Source of the DNA: a virus | DNA: 20,166 nt | Virus record (IMG/VR): IMGVR_UViG_3300042691_000616 | Span: 1-20,166 of that record | Strand: one strand, 5' to 3' | Shown here: in pieces, positions 1 through 6,097 of the stretch | Numbering within the stretch: the first letter of the stretch is position 1 | Layout: each line of letters begins with the position of its first letter | Position numbers and translations under genes: made by a program | The notes under the pieces: generated by a model | Databases searched by the model: none | What the model was told of the DNA's origin: nothing | The model's input: the letters and a program-made list of their open reading frames with translations, nothing else

Positions 1-535
1 CGTCGCCGGTGTCGGCAACTGCATTCAGGTTCTTGGTGTTCCAGAACCAGAGAGCCGAGGCCAGTGCGCCCTCCTTAGTTTCCAACCACTCGGCGGCTTC
101 CTCTGCCGTCATGTCGTAGTCCTTGGCAAAGCGGGTGTAGTTGTCCCGCCCGGTCAATTGTTTAAGACCGCGGCCAATAAATTTGGCTCCGTCCCCAGGC
201 TGGGTATTGCCAAGTTTGCTGGTGCGGAACTCATCCATGTAGACGTAGTTCGCAATTTTCTCAGGGTTCCGAGCATACTCGGCAGCGTTGCGCTTGCCTG
301 GTCCGAAGTACCGAGGGAAGACACGCTCAAGCGATTGCTGGGAATAATTGAGGTTCTCGCGCAGCTGAACGAAGTCAGCTGACTCGTGGGCGCACTGGCT
401 AGTAAAGCCAGCAATACGCTCTGGGGTCGTGATGCCATACTTAGGCAGCGCCTTGTTCAGCTCCTCGCACCAGGCATCCACTTCCTTGTTGGTCGGGATC
501 ATGGCACGCAGTTGGTCAACGGTCAGAAGGGTCAT
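1..535 (-). CDS. GH19 (chitinase-like) endolysin, C-terminus cut by window edge
   Basis: This is a peptidoglycan-degrading lysis enzyme of glycoside hydrolase family 19, read by translating the reverse strand to the window edge (178 codons, no stop). Visible family marks are the first catalytic Glu in HES (E51), the second in RENLNY (E60), the segment YARNPEKIANYVY near 87-99, and GRGLKQLTGRDNY at 121-133, followed by a SALWFW segment. Family members cleave the glycan strand of the wall. The start ATG at 535 has a GGAG seven bases upstream that overlaps the TAG stop of the nuclease gene, giving a 10-nt gap. There is no signal peptide, so the enzyme should wait in the cytoplasm for a holin. 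GH19 enzymes are usually about 200 residues, so only a short C-terminus or an added binding domain is missing. Confidence 0.9.
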   Translation of the reverse strand, partial: MTLLTVDQLRAMIPTNKEVDAWCEELNKALPKYGITTPERIAGFTSQCAHESADFVQLRENLNYSQQSLERVFPRYFGPGKRNAAEYARNPEKIANYVYMDEFRTSKLGNTQPGDGAKFIGRGLKQLTGRDNYTRFAKDYDMTAEEAAEWLETKEGALASALWFWNTKNLNAVADTGD

Positions 536-545
536 TCACTTTCTC

Positions 546-947
546 CTATTCGCACCAGGATTGTTTCGCATCGCCCTTGTACGGACGGGCAAGGCCCGCA
601 GAGATCAGGCTTTCGGCTAGGCTCTGGTGGTCCAAGTAGACATCGCCCAGCACACGGCCACCATACTTATCCCACTTCAAGATCTGCACATCGATCTCCG
701 TGGCATTGGCGACCGCGTCTTTTGTAAACGCGCTGGCTTTCTTAGCCAAGGCGGCCTCGGCATCGCATTGAGCGCGAGGTGCTTTCTCAGGCGTATCTAT
801 GCCGATGACCCTGATCGACAGCTTGGGCGGCAGAGGCTCTGGCAGAAAGTCCACCGCGATCTCTACCGTGTCGCCATCGATCACGCGGGTGATCTCATAG
901 GCATGAGCAGGCGCAGCCGTCAGCAGGAGCAGGGCCAGCCATTTCAT
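546..947 (-). CDS. Exported staphylococcal-nuclease-like (thermonuclease) protein
   Basis: This is a predicted secreted nuclease of the SNase fold, 133 residues. Residues 1-16 form a short Sec signal peptide ending in AHA, and the mature enzyme begins at YEITRVIDGDT. Catalytic and calcium-binding residues match the staphylococcal enzyme: D24 and D26 in VIDGDT, R46, D51 and E54 in the RVIGIDTPE strand, and R98 in KYGGRV. The late motif SLISAGLARPY is also typical. Family members cut DNA and RNA using calcium. The ATG overlaps the upstream stop by 4 nt (ATGA) and has only a weak purine-rich leader, so coupling is likely. It sits directly before the endolysin gene. Export to the periplasm suggests action on DNA there, either from superinfecting phages or released at lysis. 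That role is inferred; the family call is firm. Confidence 0.9.
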   Translation of the reverse strand: MKWLALLLLTAAPAHAYEITRVIDGDTVEIAVDFLPEPLPPKLSIRVIGIDTPEKAPRAQCDAEAALAKKASAFTKDAVANATEIDVQILKWDKYGGRVLGDVYLDHQSLAESLISAGLARPYKGDAKQSWCE

Positions 948-1159
948 TTCTTCGGCTTCTTCTTCAGGACCGCGCCAAGCACAGCCTCCTGCGCCACGTC
1001 CTTGCCCATGCCGCCGAGCAGATCGCCGACGTTGCCCGTGGCCGCAACCTTGATGGCGTTCTCCACCGGGTCAGGCAGGTTCACCTTGTCCAACACAGCA
1101 TCGACCACCTTCTCCTTAGCCTTGCGACCAATGAGCATTCCAACCATGCGTCCGATCAT
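944..1159 (-). CDS. Small basic-tailed phage protein of unknown function
   Basis: This is a 71-residue protein that I do not recognise. It starts with a short hydrophobic, Met- and Gly-rich stretch (MIGRMVGMLIGRK), continues as Ala/Val/Gly-rich helices, and ends in a lysine cluster (KKKPKK). No segment is long and hydrophobic enough for a confident membrane span, although the N-terminus could be amphipathic. GGAG lies eight bases before the ATG, and ATGA overlaps with both neighbours (4 nt at each end) make it part of a coupled run. It lies between a two-span membrane protein and the exported nuclease, so a lysis-time envelope role is possible but unproven. Confidence 0.75.
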   Translation of the reverse strand: MIGRMVGMLIGRKAKEKVVDAVLDKVNLPDPVENAIKVAATGNVGDLLGGMGKDVAQEAVLGAVLKKKPKK

Positions 1160-1443
1160 TCGGTGTACTCCTGTGTCGGCGGCTCGTCGTTGTTGCCACC
1201 GCGTTGCTTTCCATTGCCAGCAGCCATTACACCGCCCAGCGCACCCACGATAAACGCAGCAATTGGACTTAATAGCTCAAAAAACCGCCGATCGTTCTCG
1301 CTCGACTCGCCCATCGGCTGGGTCACGAAGATCAGGCTGAACAGCACTGCGCCAATGATGCCGCCCAGAATGACCACTAGGGAAATCCCAACGGTGTAGC
1401 GCAGCTTGGCTTCCATGATCTCAGGATCGTTCTTGCTAGACAT
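1156..1443 (-). CDS. Two-span membrane protein, holin candidate
   Basis: This is a 95-residue protein with two membrane segments, about residues 16-40 and 54-76, joined by a short charged loop (GESSENDRRFF). The C-terminal tail is hydrophilic (GKQRGGNNDEPPTQEYTE). Two spans, small size and closeness to the endolysin gene fit a class II-like holin, but I see no family-specific motif. The frame is open further upstream to 1506. I chose the ATG at 1443 because a perfect AGGAGG lies six bases before it and it overlaps the upstream stop by one base (TGATG). The upstream extension is polar, His/Arg-rich and duplicates the neighbour's coding sequence. Alternative: a structural membrane protein unrelated to lysis. 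Confidence 0.75.
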   Translation of the reverse strand: MSSKNDPEIMEAKLRYTVGISLVVILGGIIGAVLFSLIFVTQPMGESSENDRRFFELLSPIAAFIVGALGGVMAAGNGKQRGGNNDEPPTQEYTE

Positions 1444-1631
1444 CAGTTGCCTCCTGTCAGAGCGTCCGCGCACATGCCCGTGCGAAGACAGATGGGTGGG
1501 GTGCATTCAACCGCAGACCAGTTGGCCGGGTCTTGGCAAGGGTAGCGGTAGAACCCGTCACCAGACAGGTAGAAGATCGCACCCAAGGCGGCAATGAAGC
1601 CCAGCCAAACGAAGTTCTCAAGTTTCATCAT
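1443..1631 (-). CDS. Small single-span membrane protein with Cys-rich tail
   Basis: This is a 62-residue protein of unknown function. A membrane segment covers about residues 5-22 (ENFVWLGFIAALGAIFYLSG), and a short, probably periplasmic tail follows with four cysteines (YPCQDP, VECTPP, PICLRTGMC). The even number of cysteines suggests disulfides outside the cytoplasm. The frame extends upstream to 1670. I chose the ATG at 1631 because it overlaps the preceding stop as ATGATGA; the next codon is also ATG. It ends where the holin candidate begins. Proteins of this look occur in lysis regions of other phages as unnamed membrane proteins; I cannot assign a role beyond that. Confidence 0.75.
   Translation of the reverse strand: MMKLENFVWLGFIAALGAIFYLSGDGFYRYPCQDPANWSAVECTPPICLRTGMCADALTGGN
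1450..1455 (-). promoter_or_regulatory. Strong ribosome binding site deciding the 1443 start
   Basis: AGGAGG on the minus strand, six bases before the ATG at 1443, embedded in the last codons (Gly-Gly-Asn-stop) of the upstream gene. It is the best match to the anti-Shine-Dalgarno seen among these small genes, and it rules out the longer frame starting at 1506. Confidence 0.8.
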
Positions 1632-2059
1632 TGCATCGGGTTCCTTATGAGGTCGTCCATAGCTTTCCACAGGTCCTCGATCTCGGCATCGTACTTCTCC
1701 AGCTTGCCCGCGAGGCCGCTGCTGACGCTGTCAGACTTCTCTACCATAGAGCGCAGGTCCATCAACTCTTTCTGTTGCTCAAGGATGCCCGCCATCTGGG
1801 TCGAGATTGCCGACAGCTTGGGGGCAAGGCCCCTAACGTCGTTGTCCTGTATGGCCTGCTCCAGAGTTTGCACCCGACTCTCAACGCCCAAGACGCCATC
1901 CACGCTCTCCTCAACAGCCCAGAAACGGTTGACGGTATCGTAGCCCACGTAGATCGTGCCGCTGATTGCCGACAAGACAGGCACAGCGGCGGCGAACCAC
2001 CAGCCCTTTACGTCAAAGCCCGCAATCCGCAAGCCGTTGGTTTCAGCTTCCTCGCTCAC
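1628..2059 (-). CDS. Membrane-anchored coiled-coil protein, inner-membrane spanin candidate
   Basis: This is a 143-residue protein with one membrane segment (about residues 20-40, WWFAAAVPVLSAISGTIYVGY) after a short acidic N-terminus. A long helical, heptad-like region follows (about 50-143). One N-terminal anchor plus a periplasmic coiled coil is the architecture of inner-membrane spanins such as Rz, and the size matches. It is not next to the lipoprotein gene (two genes lie between), so the pairing is not proven. The start is GTG, with a 4-nt GTGA overlap onto the upstream stop and a weak leader, so expression probably depends on coupling. Alternative: a membrane scaffold of unknown role. 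Confidence 0.75.
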   Translation of the reverse strand: MSEEAETNGLRIAGFDVKGWWFAAAVPVLSAISGTIYVGYDTVNRFWAVEESVDGVLGVESRVQTLEQAIQDNDVRGLAPKLSAISTQMAGILEQQKELMDLRSMVEKSDSVSSGLAGKLEKYDAEIEDLWKAMDDLIRNPMQ

Positions 2060-2805
2060 GAGCCGTACCCGGCAGCGTACACGTCAGCCAGCGTCACAGT
2101 GTCAGCACCAAGCAGCCCTTGCAGGCCGATGCCGAAGACGTTGGTCGCGGAGATGTTCATAATGTCAGCCGTGGCAGAGTAGGCCACCGTCGCGCCGTAG
2201 AGGCTGGTGCCGCTGTTGGCTGCGTAGGCGTCAACCGTCCCGGTCATGGTCGTGTTGCGAGATGCGGCCAAGAAAGCGCCAGCATCGCGGGCGTAGGTCT
2301 GCACTGCGCCGAGAGCGTTGTTGTAGTTGCTCACGTCGGCGGCGCTGATCGTCATGTCGTTGTTGGTCAGGATCGTCTGGAAGGCCATCTGCTCCTGCAC
2401 GGTGTCGGCGTTGGCGGCCATGTTCGCAACCGCCTGCACCTCCATCAAAACCGCAGTTGCGGCAACGAGGTTATCGACAGCCGTATCGAGATTTGCCATC
2501 GTTGCAACGTAGTTATCCTGAAACAACAATTCGGCGTTATAGTACGTCGCGTCGATCACCCCCTGCACATCAGCGTTGTAATCAAGCCTCATCTGCTCAG
2601 TGACAGTCGCCGTCTGCATGATGCCGGGAGCGAGGATGTCGCCTTGCTCAGCACTGTAGACCGCACCAGCCGTCAGGCTCTGAGCCGCGTTCAGTTGGTT
2701 AAGGATTGTCTGGGCTGACCCCTCCAGCGCCGTCATCGTCGGATCGGCGTGAGCGGCGGAAACGCTCAGACAGAGTAGGGCCGCTGTTCTCTTGAGGTAC
2801 GACAT
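2056..2805 (-). CDS. Sec-exported phage protein of unknown function
   Basis: This is a 249-residue protein with a clear signal peptide (about residues 1-20, ending SAAHA before DPTM). The mature part is acidic, Ala/Thr/Asn-rich and mostly helical-looking, with almost no Cys and no motif I recognise. I chose ATG 2805, which has a purine-rich GAGAGGAA seven bases upstream, over a TTG six codons earlier. Its first 107 bases lie inside the end of the preceding exported-protein gene in another frame. Exported, non-enzymatic-looking proteins in a lysis-adjacent cassette might act on the periplasm or host surface, for example in superinfection exclusion. That is speculation. Confidence 0.8.
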   Translation of the reverse strand: MSYLKRTAALLCLSVSAAHADPTMTALEGSAQTILNQLNAAQSLTAGAVYSAEQGDILAPGIMQTATVTEQMRLDYNADVQGVIDATYYNAELLFQDNYVATMANLDTAVDNLVAATAVLMEVQAVANMAANADTVQEQMAFQTILTNNDMTISAADVSNYNNALGAVQTYARDAGAFLAASRNTTMTGTVDAYAANSGTSLYGATVAYSATADIMNISATNVFGIGLQGLLGADTVTLADVYAAGYGS

Positions 2806-3412
2806 CGGGCAGTTCCTCTCCAATGCGAAGGAAGGTGTCCCAGAAGGACCGATCTTGGGCGTATCCTACCACATAGGTATGCGGGTTGTCACGCATAGCC
2901 AGATAGCCCTCGCGGCCCACCAGCAGCTTGCCCGTCTCAATGCTGTAGATCGGACAAGGTGTGCTGGCCAGCGCCATTGCTTTGTATACCTTGGCGTTGT
3001 CGCACATGACCGAAATGCCGCTGACCTGCAGGCCCAGCCCCCCAGCTTCTTGCGGTGTGCCGAGCAGCCTTGCATCTTTGCGGCGGTTGCACTCAGGGTC
3101 TTGCTCCATGCTGCCCTCGGCCCTGCCGAAGATGCTGATCTGGAAAGCCTGCTGTTTCGGGATCAGGCAGCTATCATTGCCGCCGCCGCCCATGACTGTC
3201 GGCGCTGCGGCTGTCGGCACGGGCGTAGAGAACGGAGACGAGCCAGCGCCGTTGTAGTTCCGCGTCTCACTAGTCGAGACGTTGCCGCTGTCAATTGTGG
3301 AGTTGGTGTTGCCGGAGTTGGTGTTCAGGTCGCCCGTGACTTGGGCGCTGGCGGTGGCTGTCAGTAGACAGAGCAGAGCGCACCCATAACGTCCCGCGTA
3401 TCGCCAGAGCAT
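2699..3412 (-). CDS. Sec-exported Cys-containing phage protein of unknown function
   Basis: This is a 237-residue protein. Residues 1-23 look like a signal peptide ending in TASA. A low-complexity Asn/Ser/Thr/Gly region follows (about 24-75), then a conserved-looking block with four cysteines: DSCLIPKQQ, DPECNRRKDARLL, SVMCDNAKVYKAM and STPCPIY. From memory, similar blocks occur in unnamed proteins of other short-tailed phages; no function is known to me. The C-terminus is charged (ERFRRSRRSDDD). The frame is open up to a GTG at 3481. I prefer ATG 3412 because it places the signal peptide at the N-terminus, though the local ribosome site is weak. It overlaps the lipoprotein gene by 52 nt and the next gene by 107 nt. 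Confidence 0.75.
   Translation of the reverse strand: MLWRYAGRYGCALLCLLTATASAQVTGDLNTNSGNTNSTIDSGNVSTSETRNYNGAGSSPFSTPVPTAAAPTVMGGGGNDSCLIPKQQAFQISIFGRAEGSMEQDPECNRRKDARLLGTPQEAGGLGLQVSGISVMCDNAKVYKAMALASTPCPIYSIETGKLLVGREGYLAMRDNPHTYVVGYAQDRSFWDTFLRIGEELPDVVPQENSGPTLSERFRRSRRSDDDGAGGVSPDNP
2813..2820 (-). promoter_or_regulatory. Ribosome binding site deciding the 2805 start
   Basis: GAGAGGAA on the minus strand, seven bases before ATG 2805. It lies inside the coding region of the upstream gene, so the downstream gene can be initiated independently of that gene's stop codon, which is 107 bases further on. Confidence 0.65.
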
Positions 3413-3576
3413 AGCAGTTCGTTGGCCGCGTCTCCGTGCGCCATATAGTAAAGCGTTTCCGCGTTCTGTCTGATCTCGCACTGGCGGTCACCTTTCGGGC
3501 AGGCCGTCGTGTAGGCCACGGACGATACAGTAACAGGGCCGCAGCCAGCGACCAAGAGGACGAGTGCTAGTCTCAT
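3361..3576 (-). CDS. Small Cys-rich lipoprotein, outer-membrane spanin candidate
   Basis: This is a 71-residue predicted lipoprotein. The very short signal (residues 1-11) ends in a lipobox LVAGC, making C12 the lipidated residue. The mature part has four further cysteines (26, 33, 56, 68), enough for two disulfides. In Gram-negative phages a small lipoprotein near lysis genes is often the outer-membrane spanin (Rz1), but Rz1 is usually proline-rich and this one is not, so the role stays open. The ATG overlaps the upstream stop as ATGA, and GGAG lies nine bases before it. The preceding gene encodes a one-span coiled-coil protein, so these two could be a spanin pair. Confidence 0.75.
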   Translation of the reverse strand: MRLALVLLVAGCGPVTVSSVAYTTACPKGDRQCEIRQNAETLYYMAHGDAANELLCSGDTRDVMGALCSVY

Positions 3577-3815
3577 CTGCTAAGGCTCCGCATCAGTTCG
3601 TCGATCTTCTTGTCGAGGTTATCCAGCCGCGAGATGACCCGGTTCATGTCGGTGTGCATGTCGGCTCGCGTAACGTAGTCACGGGCGACTTCCTCGCGTG
3701 TGCGGTTTAGCAGGATTTGCAGCCGCTTCACTTCCTCGACATGGTTTTTCAGCACCCAGCCGATCAGGCCGAGTGCTGCGCTAAGACCGAGACTCCAGAG
3801 CATCTCGGGTGTCAT
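3573..3815 (-). CDS. Small N-terminal-anchor coiled-coil protein, holin or spanin candidate
   Basis: This is an 80-residue protein with one membrane segment at about 5-22 (MLWSLGLSAALGLIGWVLK) and a charged, heptad-patterned helix from about 25 to 78 (EEVKRLQILLN, ISRLDNLDKKIDELM). Similar short proteins are common near tail or lysis genes in short-tailed phages, usually without assigned function. The layout fits either a single-span holin-like protein or a short inner-membrane spanin partner for the adjacent lipoprotein. GAGG lies seven bases before the ATG, and ATGA overlaps tie it to both neighbours. Confidence 0.8.
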   Translation of the reverse strand: MTPEMLWSLGLSAALGLIGWVLKNHVEEVKRLQILLNRTREEVARDYVTRADMHTDMNRVISRLDNLDKKIDELMRSLSR

Positions 3816-4003
3816 GCGTCTGCCTCTTGGATCACCAGATCGCCAGCGTCCACCTGACGCATGATCTCGTCGTAATGGCGGTTGCCGGGGTGCAGGGGGA
3901 CAAAGATTTCTTCACCCTCAATAGTGGCCTTCATGGAGACGTTCTGGCCTGTGAGGCTGTCCTTGGCATACTTAACCGAGGTGATGTTCATGGTGTTCAT
4001 CAT
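3812..4003 (-). CDS. Small conserved-looking protein at end of tail module
   Basis: This is a 63-residue soluble protein with no signal or membrane segment. It reads as a small beta-rich domain (VKYAKDSLTGQNVSMKATIEGEEIFVPL) followed by an acidic helix (NRHYDEIMRQVDAGDLVIQEADA). The frame stays open to 4174, but that part overlaps the upstream tail gene. GGAG lies seven bases before ATG 4003, which is one base past the preceding stop codon, so I chose it; two more Met codons follow closely. Its place directly after receptor-binding genes suggests a tail-assembly or chaperone role, but I cannot name a family. Confidence 0.75.
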   Translation of the reverse strand: MMNTMNITSVKYAKDSLTGQNVSMKATIEGEEIFVPLHPGNRHYDEIMRQVDAGDLVIQEADA

Positions 4004-4004
4004 G

Positions 4005-5072
4005 TCAAAGCTCCGCGTCCACTGCGATATATGCGCTAGGGGTTGCCCCGTTATACATAGAAACAGCTTGTGCCGTGGTGTAACCAGATGTTGGCACGTT
4101 AAAGCTAATTTGAAATTGCATACCCCCACTTGCGTGTAGGGTTGAAGCCGTCCCAGTCCGTGTCCCCGCGCCATTATAAAAGTTGTAAGTAGACGGCGCA
4201 GAAATAGACGGAGTTGCCCGCATAGTGGTTTGAAGGGTAAAACTCATGCGGTCTACTGAACCTGACGAGTTGGCTACACCTGAACCTACCGGGTCAACCA
4301 TTTTAAAGTAATACCTTTGACAACGAACAAACTCAGGTCCGATCTCAGGCTGCTTGTAGAGGTCCGTCGCCGCCGTGGTGTGGGTGCCTTGCTTGATGTG
4401 GATGCCCCAAAGGTCAACGCCGATGGTTTGCAGGCCGAGGGAGTTGGTGTTGGCATTGAAGTCAGAACCAGCAGAAGTCCAGAACCTAAGCTGGAGATAG
4501 TCGTTGCCGTTGGTCCCCAAGGTTTTTCCGCTGATCGACGGCACGGCAAACGTCAGCGCAAACGCAGCCCAAGACCCCGTGAGAGTAACGGTTTGCGGCG
4601 AGACAAAAACCCGAGAGGACGGAGAACCGCCAGTGCCAAAGTCCTGAATGCACTGCACAGCCACGTTGCCCGAGCCAGACGAGCGGCGCATCCAGCCAAG
4701 GACCGTAATGGTCTGCCCAGCGTAGTTGCGGACGCCTTCAATGCTTTGCACTGTGATGGCATACTGTGCAGCAGTCGATTGCCCGCTTACCGATTGGCGA
4801 AGAAAGAACGATGGGTTGTTGTTGCCAAACGTGTCGCCAAGGGTGAACGCCTGACGGGACTGCGAGAAGCTGCCACCAGAAAATTCACTATACCAACGGT
4901 CAGGTAGATACCCCGACGCCGTGCTACTCGTCCCCCGCTGCCAGAAGTCGAAGGCCCCGTTGATGATGCGGTTTTCAGGGTCAAGAACACCGGGGCGCAG
5001 AGGCACAGTGTTGATCGTAGCCGTGTTGCCACCAGAGGCGTCGAGGATCGCGTTTGTGCGGAGTTGGGACAT
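4005..5072 (-). CDS. Jelly-roll-like phage tail / receptor-binding protein
   Basis: This is a 355-residue structural protein. The N-terminus (LRTNAILDASGG) resembles attachment segments of tail fibres. A block starting NRIINGAFDFWQRGTS at about 35-50 and running to a WGIHIKQG strand near 230 is typical of carbohydrate-binding-like jelly rolls in phage tail proteins. The motif EFVRCQRYYFK follows at about 250, then a Ser/Thr/Gly-rich beta region ends in AYIAVDAEL. No glycosidase motif is seen, so binding rather than cleavage is likely. The ATG overlaps the preceding stop by one base (CTAATG), with GGAGG seven bases upstream. It comes after two S74 proteins and probably belongs to the same tail-tip complex. 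Confidence 0.8.
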   Translation of the reverse strand: MSQLRTNAILDASGGNTATINTVPLRPGVLDPENRIINGAFDFWQRGTSSTASGYLPDRWYSEFSGGSFSQSRQAFTLGDTFGNNNPSFFLRQSVSGQSTAAQYAITVQSIEGVRNYAGQTITVLGWMRRSSGSGNVAVQCIQDFGTGGSPSSRVFVSPQTVTLTGSWAAFALTFAVPSISGKTLGTNGNDYLQLRFWTSAGSDFNANTNSLGLQTIGVDLWGIHIKQGTHTTAATDLYKQPEIGPEFVRCQRYYFKMVDPVGSGVANSSGSVDRMSFTLQTTMRATPSISAPSTYNFYNGAGTRTGTASTLHASGGMQFQISFNVPTSGYTTAQAVSMYNGATPSAYIAVDAEL

Positions 5073-6097
5073 TAGTTGGCCTCCAGTGCGGTGATGCGGG
5101 CTTCGAGGGCTTCGATGCGGGTCATGGCCTCTTGCAGAGCCTTCAAGGCGGCGTAGTGCAGATCGGCCTCATAGATTGACTTGAGCGGCACACCATCTGC
5201 CGGGGTTTCACCAAAGCCGTCGTTGCTGACAAACTCAGGTGCCACGCTTTCGACCTGTTGGGCGATGACGCCAATGTTGTCGTCTTCGTGCGACTGATCC
5301 CGATACTTGTAGGTGACGACCTCAAGCGCCTTGATCTTGTCCCAGTACGAACCGAGAGGGGCAATGTCGGTCTTCGCCCGCTCGTCAGACAGGTTGACGT
5401 TGTTGGCGCTAAAATTAGCAATGCCGCCGTTCACTTGGACATAAAAACGATAGCCGTTGTTCGTGGCGTTCAAGTTGTAAACATGGTAAAAGTTTGCTGC
5501 TCCAGCCGCATTTGCGGTGGAAGTCATAGTCGTGCCGTTGGTGTTAATCTCAAGGCCCGTTGAGACAGTTACTCCAGAAGCAGTCTTCCCCACCAGCAGG
5601 TTCCCGTTGCTGTCGATGCGGGCGCGTTCGGTGTTGTTGGTCACGAAAACTTGTGGGTGATTGGTAAGCGTTCCAAATATGCCAGATGTTGAGCCATTGG
5701 CTTGCATGTATGTGGTAACGCCGCTGGCATCAGAGCTTGCGGAAGCAATGACGTTTGATCCTCCAGAACTTACTGCATGAAGCCTAAAACCCGCTGTGGG
5801 GCTGCTGGTCCCAATGCCCACGTTGCCTGATGCGTCGATACGCATGCTCTCAGCCCCACCTTCCGCGAAGGCAATCGTATCCGCAGCCGGGAAGAAGATA
5901 CCCGTGTTGCTGTCACCCGTGGGGTAGATCGCAGGCGCACCAGCGCTGCCCGCTGGCACCTCGTTGGCGAGACCCGAGACGTTCACAGTCCCCGTCGCAT
6001 CCGGCAGCGTCAGCGTCCGATCCGTGTTCGAGTTGGGCGAGGCGAGGGTGAAGTTCCCCGTGCCAGAGGCATTTCCACTTAGCGTAATACGGGACAT
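5072..6097 (-). CDS. Tail protein with C-terminal S74 intramolecular chaperone (copy 2)
   Basis: This is a 341-residue tail spike or fibre protein. The N-terminus holds the common tail motif TLTLPDATGTV (about 28-38). A repeat-like block (IFFPAADTIAFAEGG, then NVGIGTSSP) and NNTERARID near 155 follow. The last 105 residues form an S74 peptidase/chaperone domain: the proposed cleavage is just before S237 in SDERAK, with K242 completing the Ser-Lys pair, and a coiled coil ends the protein (MTRIEALEARITALEAN). In the family the domain trimerises the beta-helical part and then cuts itself off. It is paralogous to the preceding gene. The ATG overlaps that gene's stop by one base and has GGAGG seven bases upstream. 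Confidence 0.88.
   Translation of the reverse strand: MSRITLSGNASGTGNFTLASPNSNTDRTLTLPDATGTVNVSGLANEVPAGSAGAPAIYPTGDSNTGIFFPAADTIAFAEGGAESMRIDASGNVGIGTSSPTAGFRLHAVSSGGSNVIASASSDASGVTTYMQANGSTSGIFGTLTNHPQVFVTNNTERARIDSNGNLLVGKTASGVTVSTGLEINTNGTTMTSTANAAGAANFYHVYNLNATNNGYRFYVQVNGGIANFSANNVNLSDERAKTDIAPLGSYWDKIKALEVVTYKYRDQSHEDDNIGVIAQQVESVAPEFVSNDGFGETPADGVPLKSIYEADLHYAALKALQEAMTRIEALEARITALEAN
5614..5641. repeat. 28-bp exact direct repeat, copy in S74 gene 2
   Basis: A 28-base stretch identical to bases 6633-6660. On the coding strand it encodes the TNNTERARI segment shared by the two S74 tail proteins. Flanking DNA is diverged, so this is a conserved anchor that could support recombination between the two genes. 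Confidence 0.8.

Noticed and set aside
154-438. Minus-strand frame of 94 codons near the left edge
   Set aside because: It overlaps the GH19 endolysin in a different frame; the endolysin frame carries the catalytic residues and runs open to the window edge.
627-1253. Plus-strand open frame of 208 codons
   Set aside because: It lies antisense to the exported nuclease and two small genes, and its product is Arg/His/Ser-rich with no domain pattern; the minus-strand genes have ribosome sites and recognisable motifs.
1966-2718. Plus-strand open frame of 250 codons
   Set aside because: It is antisense to the Sec-exported protein at 2056-2805. The translation has the His/Val/Gly/Arg composition typical of an antisense shadow in GC-rich DNA and no usable ribosome site was seen.
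3812-4174. Longer 120-residue form of the small protein after the tail genes
   Set aside because: The extra 57 residues overlap the tail gene, are Cys/His-rich and unlike a domain, while ATG 4003 has GGAG at ideal distance.
4005-5072. Diversity-generating retroelement target in a tail protein (considered because the capsid is BPP-1-like)
   Set aside because: No reverse transcriptase gene, no near-copy template repeat and no AAY-rich codon cluster at the C-terminus were seen in the window.
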